The position numbers and the translations under genes were made by a program. 64,000 nt of DNA, taken from Pelargonium nanum (taxonomy: Eukaryota > Streptophyta > Magnoliopsida > Geraniales > Geraniaceae). Under the pieces are notes generated by a model. The model was given only the letters and a program-made list of their open reading frames with translations, ran no database searches and had not been told where the DNA came from. The stretch is taken from positions 1-64,000 of the forward strand of contig JAYMTF010000023.1 of the NCBI GenBank assembly GCA_036897485.1, written 5' to 3'. This document shows positions 34,701-46,771 of the stretch, in pieces (within the stretch, counting starts at the first letter, position 1; each line of letters starts with the position of its first letter).

Positions 34701-37700
34701 TGATTGAGGTGGTACATCTATTCCTGTATATTTCATTATATTAGTAAGATGAGTTTTGCTTTGAACAGATAGCTGCCAAGAAATTGTATAGATCCATTCT
34801 GCTATATATGGTGTCAAGTTTGATGTTACAAACAGAACCTTGAGCATATACCACTATTTCCGGTGCTTGATCTTTTTTCTGAAAATTTATCGTGGATAAA
34901 CCATGCTTCAAATCTAGATGTTATTCGTCAGCATGTCTTCTATCAGAAATCCTTCTCAGCTCTGTCTCCTTACATAGATGCACAATTGAATAATAGTTAC
35001 ATTTGGTTATTATGGAACATGGAAGAATTGTAGTAGTAATGGCAATATATTGCTGTAGGTTAAAGATAAAAGAAGTGCAAATTAGTTCCATTTTTGTAGA
35101 ATTAAGATTCCTTAAAACCAACTGTCGCATTGGATTTGGAACTTAAGCCGAAAAGATATCTGACATAACGCACAATATGCAGGTCTTTGCTAAAGGTGTT
35201 GACAGCGATATGGTTGTATTGATGGCTGCAAGAGCGTCAAGGTTGGAGAATCAAGACGCTATTGATACAGCAATTGTTTCAATGCTGGCTGATCCTAAGG
35301 AGGTGTTTGATCTTATCTGTTCATGTTCATTGTTATTACTTCTTCCTTTTGGAGAAACTGAAGGACTAAGTATACATTTCATTTGAAGTCATTGCTGCTG
35401 TTATGCAACATTCATTTTTGTGATGACTTTTGATTGGAGGGGATGGTTAAACTTATTCATGAATACTGAGTAGGCAGTTTTCTTACCAATTTGATTATGT
35501 ATGCATTAATATATATTGAGTCAGAGTTTCTTGTGTTGATTATAAGGCACGAGCTGGAATTGAAGAAGTTCACTTCCTTCCCTTCAATCCAACTGACAAG
35601 CGAACAGCACTAACATACCTAGATGGCAATGGTAAAATGCATAGAGTGAGCAAAGGTGCACCAGAACAGGTATAGTCAATATCATTTTGAAGTCTTAAGT
35701 TTCTTGCATTATTATCTAATTATGCTTTCTAACATTTTAACCCTTTTCATGCATGTGTTTTAGATTCTCAATCTATCTTGCAACAAATCAGAAATTGAAA
35801 GAAGGGTGCACTCAGTAATTGATAAATTTGCTGAGCGTGGACTTCGGTCTCTTGCAGTTGCTCATCAGGTAATCAAGCTACTTACATTTTGCCCACTCTC
35901 CTCTCTGCATCTATTGTATTTCTGGATAAAGGAGAGTTCTCTTATCTACAGGAAGTACCTGCTGGTACCAAAGACAGTCCTGGAGGACCCTGGGAATTTG
36001 TTGGTCTTCTTCCTCTCTTTGATCCACCTCGCCATGATAGTGGTGAAACTATTAGGCGAGCTCTAGATCTTGGTGTGAGCGTTAAGATGATTACAGGTAT
36101 TTATCAAAGATCTTTATTCCCTTCCTGCCAGTGTTGATCATTGGGATGACATTCTCTAGGTATATTATTAAGGATTCACATGCATATATTAAGTTGGCAT
36201 TGCTATTTGATGTTTACTACTAGTCGGTCAAAAAAATAGAAGACCACCTACTTTTTGAGCTTAGCAAGTGCAAGAAAACAAATTCGGCACCATTTCTATC
36301 AGAAGAAAGCAGCTAATGTTAGTTAATCTTTAGCAGTGTTTATTAGGCCTAGTCTTGAATCTTAAATTTTCATGATTAAAGGTTATGAACAATGATCAAA
36401 TACTATATGATGATCTAGTTACTTGAGAAGATTATTCTGAAACTTCTCTAACATGATAGCCTCTCAATCAGAGAAGAATATTTACATGCATGATATGTAA
36501 AGGAGCAAAACAATATCAAATTGTTAGACAGGAAACAATTGCTCTATTGCTTGAAGGATGTCTTTCTTAAATAGTCAGCTACCGCCGTCATGAGGCATCT
36601 TAAAGATCCATACAGTGTTAATATGCCCACTTTAGTTTTAGTGCACGTCCCTTATTGCTTTGGTGTATGTAATGCAAACCAATCTCTTTCTGTACCTCCA
36701 AATATAGCATCACTTTTTATAGATTTTACGAGGGAAGACAAGAAGTTTTGCATTGATACCACTTGATTTACCTATGGATGTAGTTTCATATAATTCGCCA
36801 TTACTATTTTGTACTCCAAATTGTATTGGTATCTAAAGTAAACACTTAATGGTGGACTCAATATTTCCAGGTGATCAGTTAGCAATTGGTAAGGAAACAG
36901 GGAGACGACTTGGAATGGGAACGAACATGTATCCTTCATCATCTCTACTTGGTGATAATAAGAACGAATCAGTTGCTGCTGTAGCAATTGATGAACTCAT
37001 TGAAAAAGCAGACGGTTTTGCTGGAGTCTTTCCTGGTAAATGTGTTTATTTATAGTGTGTGAGCTTTCTATTATTTATCTGCATTTCTAACATTTATCTC
37101 CATTATTCCCTGCAGAGCATAAGTTCGAGATCGTAAAACGATTACAAGCTAGGAAGCACATTGTTGGAATGACGGGAGATGGAGTCAATGATGCACCGGC
37201 ACTAAAGGTGGCAGATATAGGAATTGCTGTGGCAGATGCAACAGATGCCGCTCGAGGTGCTTCTGACATAGTCTTGACAGAACCTGGGCTGAGTGTAATC
37301 ATTAGTGCTGTTTTGACTAGCCGTGCCATCTTTCAGAGGATGAAAAATTACACAGTAAGAAATTAATGTACTTTCATTCTCAAAGGATTTTGAATGTTCT
37401 GTAACACATGCATAGGCCTCACCTTTTATTTTTTCCTTGCATTTTTCCAGATTTATGCTGTATCTATCACAATACGAATTGTGGTAAGTTTTCTCTTCTC
37501 TTCTCCTTTTGGTTGGTGGACATACTCTTTATGAATCCTAAACTATGCACAAACTGTATTCATTGTTCTCATTGGTTACGTACTTATATTTCAGCTGGGT
37601 TTTATGCTGCTCACCTTATTTTGGGAGTTTGATTTCCCTCCATTCATGGTCCTCATTATTGCTATTCTCAATGATGGTAAGTACCGCTACTTCTTTAAGT

Positions 37701-39338
37701 TATATTTTCTTGTATGACAGTAATTGCTGCAGTAATCTATATCATTGTTGCTTGAATTTCTGGGTTGTGTCACCTGTCTTCAACCAAGCTTAACTTCATA
37801 ATGCATATGTTTTCAGGTACTATTATGACAATATCCAAAGACAGGGTCAAGCCATCTCCAGTTCCTGACAGCTGGAAGCTCAGTGAAATTTTTGCAACTG
37901 GGGTTGTGATTGGAACTTACCTCGCCCTCATGACTGTTATCTTCTTCTGGGCTGCATATGAAACCAGTTTCTTTGCGGTAATTGTCTATTTCGCTCTGTT
38001 GTTTCCAAGCTTTTAACTTAGTGCCTTTTGAAGTGGTAAATATGGATGAACTATGTAATTTTTTATTTGCAATATTGGTTGGTGCATTGTTGTGACTACT
38101 TAAGTTGTATTTACTGTTGAAGTAGAAATGATTAGCCATCAATCTCACTCTTCTCTCTTGCCCTTTCTGCATTATCTCAGGATCATTTTGGTGTGACCGA
38201 CTTCAACAAGAACACTTATAATCTCAAAGATGACGGTGTCTCCAAGAAACTAAACGAACAACTTGCATCTGCTGTGTACCTTCAAGTTAGTACCATCAGC
38301 CAGGCTTTGATATTTGTCACTCGCTCCAGGGGCTGGTCATTCACAGAAAGACCCGGTCTTCTTCTTGTTTGTGCCTTCATCATTGCGCAACTGGTATGAG
38401 TAAAGCTTTATCTTGAAATCTTTCTATTCCATTATCCATAGTATTTGGAGCCACTAGTTATGTATCTAACTAAGGATATAGGATAGTCAAACACATTATA
38501 TGCATATCCTGGTCAAGTTGGATCTAAATACGTGCAAAAAAGTTATAATTGTATTAATGTTTTGCCTCTACAGGTTGCAACCATGCTATCTGCTATGGTG
38601 ACCATCGGTTTTGCTGGAATCACCAAGATAGGTTGGAAATGGACTGGTGTTATCTGGCTCTATAACATTGTAACCTACATGCTTCTTGATCCTATCAAGT
38701 TCGCTGTTCGCTATGCACTCAGTGGCCAAGCCTGGAATCTAGTATTTAACAAACGAGTGAGCACACACTTCCCCTCACACTTATCAATTATTTTGCTCAT
38801 CATCTCTAATCTATTGCAATTATTTTGGACTTTCATGACATTGATCTTGGCTTGATATTTATTATGTTAGACGGCCTTGACCACCCAAAAAGACTTTGGT
38901 AAAGAAGTTCGTGTTGCTGCGTGGGCAGCTGAGCAGCGTACACGACATGGCCTCCAATCTGCAGAGACAAAGATGTTTGAGAAACACACTTTCAGAGACA
39001 TTAGTCTCATGGCCGAAGAAGCTAGAAAACGTGCAGAGATCGCAAGGTTAGTCTTGTTCTTGAGACTTATCAATCATAACATAACATATGTAGTATATGG
39101 AGTGTCCATACCTTGATCATTGTCTAATATAGGTTATAGAATCAATATAAGGTGACTGAATATGCACAAAACTCGCAGAAAATGGCTCGATAATAGCATA
39201 AAGAACCCGATTTAAAGTAACTGATATATTCTCTGGCCGCGCAGGTTAAGGGAGATTCACACATTGAAAGGAAGGGTGGAGTCATTTGTGAAACTAAGGG
39301 GTCTAGATGTGGAAGTCAACCCACATTACACTGTCTGA
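31735..39338 (+). CDS. Plasma-membrane H+-ATPase (P3A), 21 coding exons, 965 aa
   Basis: Electrogenic proton pump that energises the plasma membrane. Exons: 31735-31794, 32284-32403, 32524-32622, 32733-32870, 33017-33151, 33863-34042, 34276-34482, 34589-34708, 35183-35302, 35547-35669, 35764-35868, 35952-36096, 36871-37035, 37116-37354, 37451-37483, 37595-37676, 37817-37977, 38181-38393, 38574-38756, 38871-39046, 39245-39338; all in frame. Motifs: TGES (188-191), phosphorylated D335 in [17 protein letters not shown] (593-600), M5 Arg R661, and M6 Asp D690 in ILNDG for proton transport. The C-terminus HYTV with penultimate Thr964 is the 14-3-3 site of the auto-inhibitory tail. N-terminal and P-domain sequence is nearest the AHA4/AHA11 type. 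Odd: ALKVADIG instead of ALKKADIG (V604), and the last membrane segments (816-876) differ strongly from other pumps. Confidence 0.93.
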
Positions 39339-40315
39339 GCTGTGTTCTTGCTGCAACATCCATATCATGCCTGTTTTGTCTGTGTTCTGCAATTTATTTT
39401 GCACCTTCTGTTTTTTGTTTCTTGCCCAGCACTCTAAAGGCACTGTTACACCATATGAAACTTTGTTGAGCAACAAGCTTAGTCATTTCTTGGAAAGAAA
39501 AAAAAAAACTAAGAATAAAAGCTCTCTGTGTTTAAGGATTTTTGCAATTGCTTTTCCATAATTGTAACATTACATCATGAATAAGATACAGTATTATATA
39601 CTTTTCTCCCAATAATTATTGATATTGTTGAAAATAATGGGCAAAATAGAATTGGACAGAACAAGAATCAACAAAAGAAAAAAGATGATATTTTGATTGA
39701 TCAAGTGGAGCCCATCATATATTGATTACACAGACAAATACAGGAGATGCTAATGGATATTTTGTACCTACTGCCAAATAAATAAAGTAAGATATGGCCA
39801 AAACAAAAAAAAAAAATGGTGAGATGCTTCAATATTATGATATTTAGAGCTTAAACATGTGATGCATGTGACATTTTAGGAAATAGCTAACTTGAACAGC
39901 CTTGCACTGCTAAAACAAACCCATCTCTCTCATGGACATTGTGACATTCTGGTGATGTTTTAAAATTCAAAGCTGCACATTTAAATTTTGGTATCAATTA
40001 ATTAACTTATTCACCATCATGGAACACAAGATGTGAGCTCAATATTTAATTACTTACCTAATAAAGTACTAAACTCTATTATTCCCTACTTTTCTAAGAA
40101 TATGCAAGCAACTCCATCCTCTCACCTCTTAAGAAGCTTTTACATGTGTGAGGCTCTACCTAATTTATTTGGGTCACATTCTTTGAATCTTATCTATCCT
40201 CCCTTAACCAACTAAAAACGCATCGAGTCTTCGAGTTTTAATGAGTAAGGCGAGAGGAGTTATGAGTACGAGTAGCAGTATTCACGAACCGTGTTGAAAA
40301 AAGAAATTGAATATG
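39339..40315. other. H+-ATPase 3' UTR and spacer
   Basis: The first 250 bases, ending near AATAAGATACAG at about 39579, look like the 3' UTR. The rest is AT-rich with no gene. Confidence 0.4.
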
Positions 40316-40463
40316 CGTTAAAATATGTTGGGTCAAACAGTTTAAACGCTTTGAATTTTCTTTCAGATCTAAGGTTCGAGCCTCTTTGCCGACGGTAGGA
40401 GATGAGAATTTGGGTTAATAAGGGAGAATTACTCTCTGCTGTATAGCTCAACCGATAAAAAAA
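40316..40463 (+). mobile_element. tRNA-derived SINE, family A copy 1
   Basis: Shares ATGTTGGGTCAA, then GTTTAA, then TTCGAGCCTCTTTGCCGACGG with the copy at 45413. A perfect Pol III B box GGTTCGAGCC lies at about 40372-40381. The right end is an A run after CCGAT (to 40463). The body after the B box has diverged and no target duplication is clear, so it is older than copy 2. Confidence 0.5.
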
Positions 40464-42224
40464 CGTAGATGCAATATGGGGAGCCAATAAGGGGCCTTGC
40501 ATGGGCTGTTCACAGTATGGGCTTGGGCTGGCCCATCTCCACCAACCAATAATGTGTCCCTATCCAATTAGGTTCATACGTGTGATTACAAATCATCCTC
40601 CACCGCAAATCCACCAATTATTTAATAATATCTCCGATACATCATTAACGATGTGGTTTAAATAATATGCAACCACGTGTCTCTGAATCGGATTTGCAAT
40701 ATCCAATGATATTTCTGGATAGTGGTGGGATCTGGCTCACCTCAGTGTCAGATGGTTTCTGATCTAGACACGTGTCCTGTTGGAACCAGTTGTAGGATAG
40801 TGTAATGGTGGCAGTTGTTCCGAGTCACTGCTTTTTACTGGTACAACTACAAGTGTAAAGCATATCTCTCTTCAAATCCTCAGGCTGAGCCAGATACCTG
40901 AAAGTCACGTGCGATTATGCAGTCCACGCAATTTCATGGACAGAAAAAAAAATCTTAAAGTGAAAAACTCAGTTTCTCTCCCACTCGCTACACAAGAGAC
41001 TAGTACAAACACACTCATATTAAAACATAGCATAAATTTTAAACTTCATTTATTATAAGAATAAAAAAAAAACCTCATTTATTTGTTCAAATTTTATTGA
41101 TAGAAATTAAAATGTTGATATTAACCTCTTTTTTCACTTTTTTTTTCTCTCCTCTCGAAATTATTCAAAGCTTTTTTTAATCATCTTAAATCTTTTTTTG
41201 ATCGGTGATGGTTCAATCATTTTCTTGCTCGTATTAATTCTATTTAATAAACACAAATTTAGCAGATCCGACTTGAATCCACTTATAGTATGAAAACTCC
41301 GCTATATCATTCTCGTTTTTACTATATGCTAGTTTGTCAAAGTATCTACAGATAGATTGATTTTTCCCATATTATTTTTATATTAAATCGCATTTTAATA
41401 GTTATGTTAGTATGTCTGCTCTGTCTTTAGTTTCTCTGTTTCAGTCAATACTTTAACTAACTGTATGATAGTTGGACATTCTTACAAACATTCAAGACTT
41501 GCAATCAAGTTGATCATGGTAGGATAGTTAGTTTCATGTCGAGTCTATTCCAAATCAAGTTTGTAATTGTCCATCGATATTAATGAAATTAATATTATAC
41601 TAAAAACATTAAAATATTGATTAGAGCTAATTTGTATAAAAAAAAATTATCTCTTGATAGGCGCGTGTAATGAAATATCAGTCACAGCGCGTCATGCAGT
41701 AAAACTGCGTAGACTCCGACTCACTCCGACTCGTATTTCCAATATTCTATATTGTATTCAGTTCCCTCGTTTTCTTCATTAAGCTCTTGTTCCTTTGACT
41801 TAATTTATTGAGAAATGCATATTTTTAAATTTTGATTCTCCAAAATTTTCATGTTTTCTTGTTTGTCATCTTCACTCACCACCATAATTTAGTGTTATAT
41901 ATGAGCACTCGCATTTCTGGATAAGACACAACACAGAGCTTATTAAAGATGTCAACTTGACCTTTCACCTTATAATTACGATTTTATACACAAAAACCTC
42001 TATATCTGCTTGTTTGATTCCCATTTGAAATCACTAGTTTCTCACTCTTGTTCGCTCCGAGGTCGATGAGTTCCAAGATTTTTTCTTGTTCTTGATAGAG
42101 CCAACTCCAACTGGTGGCCAATTATATAACCATTTTTGTTTATTTCTTAGGAATTGTAAGATTTTGTTCAGTTTATCTAAGACTCTAAGTCTAAGGTTGT
42201 TAGATTTCAAAGGTGTCGTTAACA
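40464..42224. promoter_or_regulatory. Spacer and promoter region of the NUDT8-like gene
   Basis: Near 40505-40550 several GGGCTT/TGGGCT/GGCCCA words cluster (TGGGCTTGGGCTGGCCCAT), the TCP site II type. From 40950 to 41650 the sequence is AT-rich. The 5' leader of the next gene probably lies within 42000-42224. No other gene seen. Confidence 0.35.
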
Positions 42225-44347
42225 ATGGACCTCAAATTGTTTAATTCTAAATCTGTCTCTGCCTCTGAGATTGTCCGTTTGGGAAGAACAAGCTCTGGTT
42301 TCAGGAACTTGTCCGGTTCGAGGTTTTCGGGTCGGTTCTGCTGTAGCAGCAGATCAGGTAATTGCTCGATTCTCTTGCTCTGAGAAGATGAATCATGAAA
42401 ATGGGTTCTGGGTTTTGCTAAAAATTGGATTTTGTTGATACCATGAAAATGGTTTCTGGGTTTCACTCAAAATTGGATTTTGTTGATACCATGAAAATGG
42501 TTTCTGGGTTTTACTCAAAATTGGATTTTGTTGATACCCATTTTTGGTAAAGTAGTTTGGGTTTCTGGGTTATGAGATGGTTTCTGAAATTGTAAGGAAA
42601 ATGCCTATATATGATCATTAATTGAATCCATTTAAGCAGCTGATCTTGATTTTCCTTTTTTATCTTCTCAATTTTGTTTCAGGGGATTTTCCCAAGGCTT
42701 TGTATTCGAGTACTTGGAGTAACATTAATCTGTCGAATAAACATGTTAGTTCAGCTGGAAATGACAAGCTTGCAGCAGAAAGTTGTTTGTACAACATTAA
42801 TGGATCAACAAATGGAACAAGTATGTTTTCCAGAAAAATGAGACTACTTGATGCCACTGATGATTTGTATGATGGAGTTGTCGTTGATCCCGAAAGATTA
42901 CCCACGAATTGCGACGCCTTTACCTCTATGCTTCGGTTCTCGCTATCTCATTGGAAAATGAAGGTACTTTTGATGATGATTTATACATATTTATGGAGAT
43001 ATTTCATTTTTGAATCTTATAGTTCTTGATTTAACTATAGGGAAAGAAGGGAGTTTGGCTTAAATTGCCTCTTGAACAATCTGATCTTGTTCCTATTGCT
43101 GTCAAGGTACATAACTTCTATACATATATCCTCAGGTTTCAATCATTTTAAGCTTGTACAATTGTGATTTATGTCTGATGAACAAGTATGTGCTAAAATT
43201 TTATATTTCATGGTTTGTTTACTAATTACAGGAAGGGTTCCAATATCACCACGCTGAGCCGGGATATGTCATGTTAACGTACTGGATTCCCGAAGGACCT
43301 TCTATGCTTCCGTCCAACGCTACTCACCAAGTAGGGGTTGGGGGATTTGTCATGAATGACAAAGATGAGGTATATGAATTGGGTTGGTCATGGAAAATGA
43401 TTTGAACTTCCACAACTCTATGGGATAGTTAATTAGTCTGTGTTATGTTGCCGTCTTTTGAAAAACTGTATGTCTAAGTTCGGATATGATCAACCTCAGG
43501 TTCTTGTAGTACAAGAGAAGTATTGTACTCCATCATGTGCCGGTCTTTGGAAACTACCAACTGGCTTTATTGTTGAGGTATGTTCAAATCATTGTGATGT
43601 GCATTTATGTGTAAATTGTAATTGCCATTAAACAGATGTAGCTTACTTGTTTTCGCTCTTTATTTTGCGCGTTTAAGTCAGAGGAGATCTATACGGGAGC
43701 AGTACGAGAAGTCAAGGAGGAAACCGGGGTAAGATCAATTTTCATTGAAATCTTGAATGCTGTCAATAAATTGTCTGATGTAATTACAATTTGTCTAATG
43801 TTACAATTTTGCAGATTGATACCGAGTTCGTGGAAGTCATAGCATTCAGGTAATTACAATCCGGGATCATCAAGAAATAGTTTATTCGAAACTGTGAATC
43901 TAGTGATTCTGATAAATTGTTAACTTTGGTTAATTTCTGCTACAGGCATATCCAAAATGCAGCATTTGAGAAGTCGGATTTGTTCTTCATCTGCATGCTG
44001 AGACCTTTGTCTACGCAGATCATGATCGATGATATCGAAATCCAAGCAGCCAAGGTAGGCACAAAATTCACATTCACATAACATCAGAATCAAACAACAA
44101 TGTATGCGAATCATTAACAAAACAATACAAACATTTGCAGTGGATGCCATTTGCTGAGTTTGTGGAACAACCTTTGATCAAAGGAGACAACATGTTCAAG
44201 AAAATCATAGACATCTGTGTAGCTCGACTTCACAAGCGATACTGTGGATTATATCCGCATCATGTGGTTTCTAAATTTGATGGCAAGTCGTCGTCTTTGT
44301 ACTATAATGTTCTTGATCCTCCGGATTTCAACTGCGTTGGGAACTGA
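42225..44347 (+). CDS. Nudix hydrolase, NUDT8-like, 9 exons, 365 aa
   Basis: Hydrolase of nucleoside-diphosphate-linked substrates; the substrate of plant NUDT8 is not settled. Exons: 42225-42357, 42683-42963, 43041-43106, 43232-43369, 43500-43577, 43678-43728, 43815-43849, 43946-44054, 44141-44347, all in frame. The Nudix box G-x5-E-x7-REVKEETGI runs 228-250 and has all metal-binding Glu residues. It is preceded by [20 protein letters not shown] and followed by [18 protein letters not shown], both typical of the NUDT2/6/7/8/10 group. The first 45 residues are rich in Ser, Arg and Phe, with few acidic residues, and look like an organelle transit peptide. Start chosen because the longer open frame at the exon-2 boundary begins inside an intron (TTTCAG acceptor at 42682). 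365 aa agrees with the roughly 370 aa of Arabidopsis NUDT8. Intron 1 carries a 48-bp tandem repeat. Confidence 0.9.
42394..42537 (+). repeat. 48-bp tandem repeat, three copies, in intron 1 of the Nudix gene
   Basis: Units begin CATGAAAATGG at 42394, 42442 and 42490 and end TTTTGTTGATAC. They differ by only a few bases, mostly GGTTTTGCTA/GGTTTCACTC/GGTTTTACTC, so the array is recent. Confidence 0.85.
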
Positions 44348-45397
44348 GTTGAGTCAAGCACCAAAATATCATGTCCCTGATGGATTTTTCCTAGATCTGT
44401 CCTAAAAATGGAAGAACCAAGATGTGCAACTGTATAGAGTTGGTGCTACAAGTAATATACCAGCTTTTTTGGGGACATTACAGATGAGATTTATGTATGT
44501 GTAATTAACTTGTAATTATCATGACTCTTTCTGATATTAATGTAAATATATGTATGTATTGTGTAATTCACGTAATGGTTACTAGTTACTACAACCTTAA
44601 TAAATTTTATAAATAATTCGGCTAAAAAATACTTAAATGGGGTAGAAATGTATGAAATAATGAAAATGAACGTTAAAATAAATAATAGAAATCGCACGTA
44701 CACATATTATGGTACACATGCCACATGTTAGCAGGATGGACGGATTGGTATGAGAACTTGCTCCAAATCCTTAAATTTTGCGAAATTATTTGTTTCATGG
44801 CCTAAGTTTATGAAAACCCAAAAAAAGGTTCTCAAGAACATCTCGTTGCACACCGCCCGCTACACTGTTTTCTTGCCTCAAAAGTTTAAATACATTTTAC
44901 CTCATTCTCTATTAAGATCTTGACATGTAAACTATGTGCACATCAGCTACCCAGAGAGGCCAGAAGTAAAAGTCAAGTTGACTTGAGATGACATCAGGTC
45001 GATTATAATAAATCTCAGTGCACTAATTAGTAATGTGTCAGCTAATTAAATTGACCTAAGCTAAAATCAAAACTAAATTTTTTATCTATCATTTAATGCC
45101 TCTTTTTAAAGTATATGACCCCCCAAATTTGATTGTTGGACTTTAAATTTGATTGTATAATGAATGGTGTTTTGGATAAATGATAGGTGGCCTTTGGATG
45201 GTCATTAACCTCTGTATTGTATTGTATTGTATTGTATTTTACTGTACATTCTCTGTCCCAGATATTTTGGCCGAGTTGGCCTACCAGCCAAGCCAACATT
45301 TGGAATTTTCTCATATGTTGCATAAACTATATACCCCAAATAGTTTAAGTAATTGGACTTTTTCTCTCTCTTATATTTCGATATTGCCACTGACATG
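44348..45397. other. Nudix 3' UTR and AT-rich spacer
   Basis: The 3' UTR probably ends near 44550. The rest is AT-rich; a TGTAT run sits at 45213-45238. No gene seen. Confidence 0.35.
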
Positions 45398-45412
45398 CAC
45401 CAACAACTTGAT

Positions 45413-45594
45413 TTTTTTTTTATAAGCAACGGGACATCATACTCGAACTAACAATGTTTCTCACTCCCTTTGGGAGCGTCACCCTAAATCTCACCCCACA
45501 AATCACACCCCATACCGTCGGCAAAGAGGCTCGAACTTGAAACCTCAGAAGAAATCCAAAATGGTATTAAACACTTGACCCAACATGTCTTGGT
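45413..45594 (-). mobile_element. tRNA-derived SINE, family A copy 2, intact ends
   Basis: A perfect 15-bp target duplication CACCAACAACTTGAT flanks it at 45398-45412 and 45595-45609. Reading the minus strand, it starts ACCAAGACATGTTGGGTCAA, has a B box AGTTCGAGCC, and ends in GCTTATAAAAAAAAA (poly-T at 45413-45421 on the plus strand). Length 182 bp. The perfect duplication indicates recent insertion. Confidence 0.8.
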
Positions 45595-45918
45595 CACCAA
45601 CAACTTGATGCCTAACGGTATTGTGTGTTTATTTGAAAGGTTCAATAATTCAACAAATTCTTGTGACTGTTTGGTCCCAATAGTCATTTTTTGTTAGTTA
45701 GGTATCACCAAATCATAGCCATTAATTAGCAATTTAACACCACATATATAATTGGTAAGATTGGGGATGTCCAAAATATAACCTAAACTGATACTATATC
45801 AAGAAAAAAATCTTTCTTGAGCATCACTAATCTTTCGAAAAATTCTAAATATATTAAATTTTGTTCAAAATGAAAATATGTGTTTGTTTTAAGTCCAAGT
45901 AAATTGATATTATATAAC

Positions 45919-46118
45919 TAGTAGCGCAGTTGACTACACATGATGTATGAGAGAAAAGAGCTTTTGCATTCGATTCCCGCTCAACACAACTCTGGCGAGA
46001 GAAATGCGTTTTAACTGTGACTTACTCTCGAATAAGAATTAATTTGAATGATTTAAAGATGTTAATCACAAATTTGCGGACCCGCTCAAGATCCCCACAA
46101 TTTAGACTGGAACAAAAA
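45919..46118 (+). mobile_element. tRNA-derived SINE, second family
   Basis: Pol III A box TAGCGCAGTTGA (45922-45933) and B box CATTCGATTCC (45967-45977), 34 bases apart as in tRNA genes; the region between does not fold as a tRNA, so it is a SINE head and not a gene. A near-perfect flank ATATTAT(AT)AAC occurs at 45907-45918 and 46119-46128, the likely target duplication. Non-coding body about 200 bp. Confidence 0.6.
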
Positions 46119-46128
46119 ATATTATAAC

Positions 46129-46771
46129 ATAAATTTGTTCTCTTCTTGAAAATATTACAAACAAAATTAGGATCACAATGAAAGAGGGTAACATGTGTAA
46201 TAAATGATAGAAGAAGGGTTTTTCTTGCCCATTTAATATTTTCATAAAAGATAGAAATAAAATAATAAAAACGAAAAGTTAACTTTCATATGGAGTCTTG
46301 ATTAATCATTGTCGTCTATAGTTTATCGAGGGAGCGACAGAGCAAGCAAAACTGGTTCATATATTACCTGAAAATCTCCCTCTTTCTCTTCCCCTCCGAT
46401 CTTGCATTTCTCTTCCAAATCCACCTTCAATTTTCATTATCAATCTTCACTTTTCGATTCCTTACCATATATATTTACGCATATGAACCTATAATTCTCC
46501 TTCTCCGACTACAATTTCTTTGTTTTGTATGATCGCCGAATTGGGTAATCTAGGGTTTTTGCGCACTCTCGATTTTCTTGAACCCCGATGGTTATTGAGG
46601 AATAAAGTTTAGATTTTTTTTTTATTCTTTTCTGATTTGATCGGGTTTCTCGGCGACTGAACAAAGATTTAGGGTTTTTCAAATTGTTTACTTTGAAAAT
46701 GATTAGCTTGTGATGCCCAACGGTGCGATTGGATAATTGCTTGGCGGTGGTGGTTGAGGGATTGAGCAAAA
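46129..46771 (+). promoter_or_regulatory. Promoter and leader of the PPPDE gene
   Basis: From about 46370 the sequence becomes C/T-rich (CTCCCTCTTTCTCTTCCCCT), which is typical of a plant 5' UTR. Several short upstream ATGs precede the main start. No clear TATA box was chosen. Confidence 0.4.

Noticed and set aside
45922-45977. Possible tRNA gene from A and B boxes
   Set aside because: No acceptor-stem pairing or anticodon arm could be formed; a SINE head explains it better.
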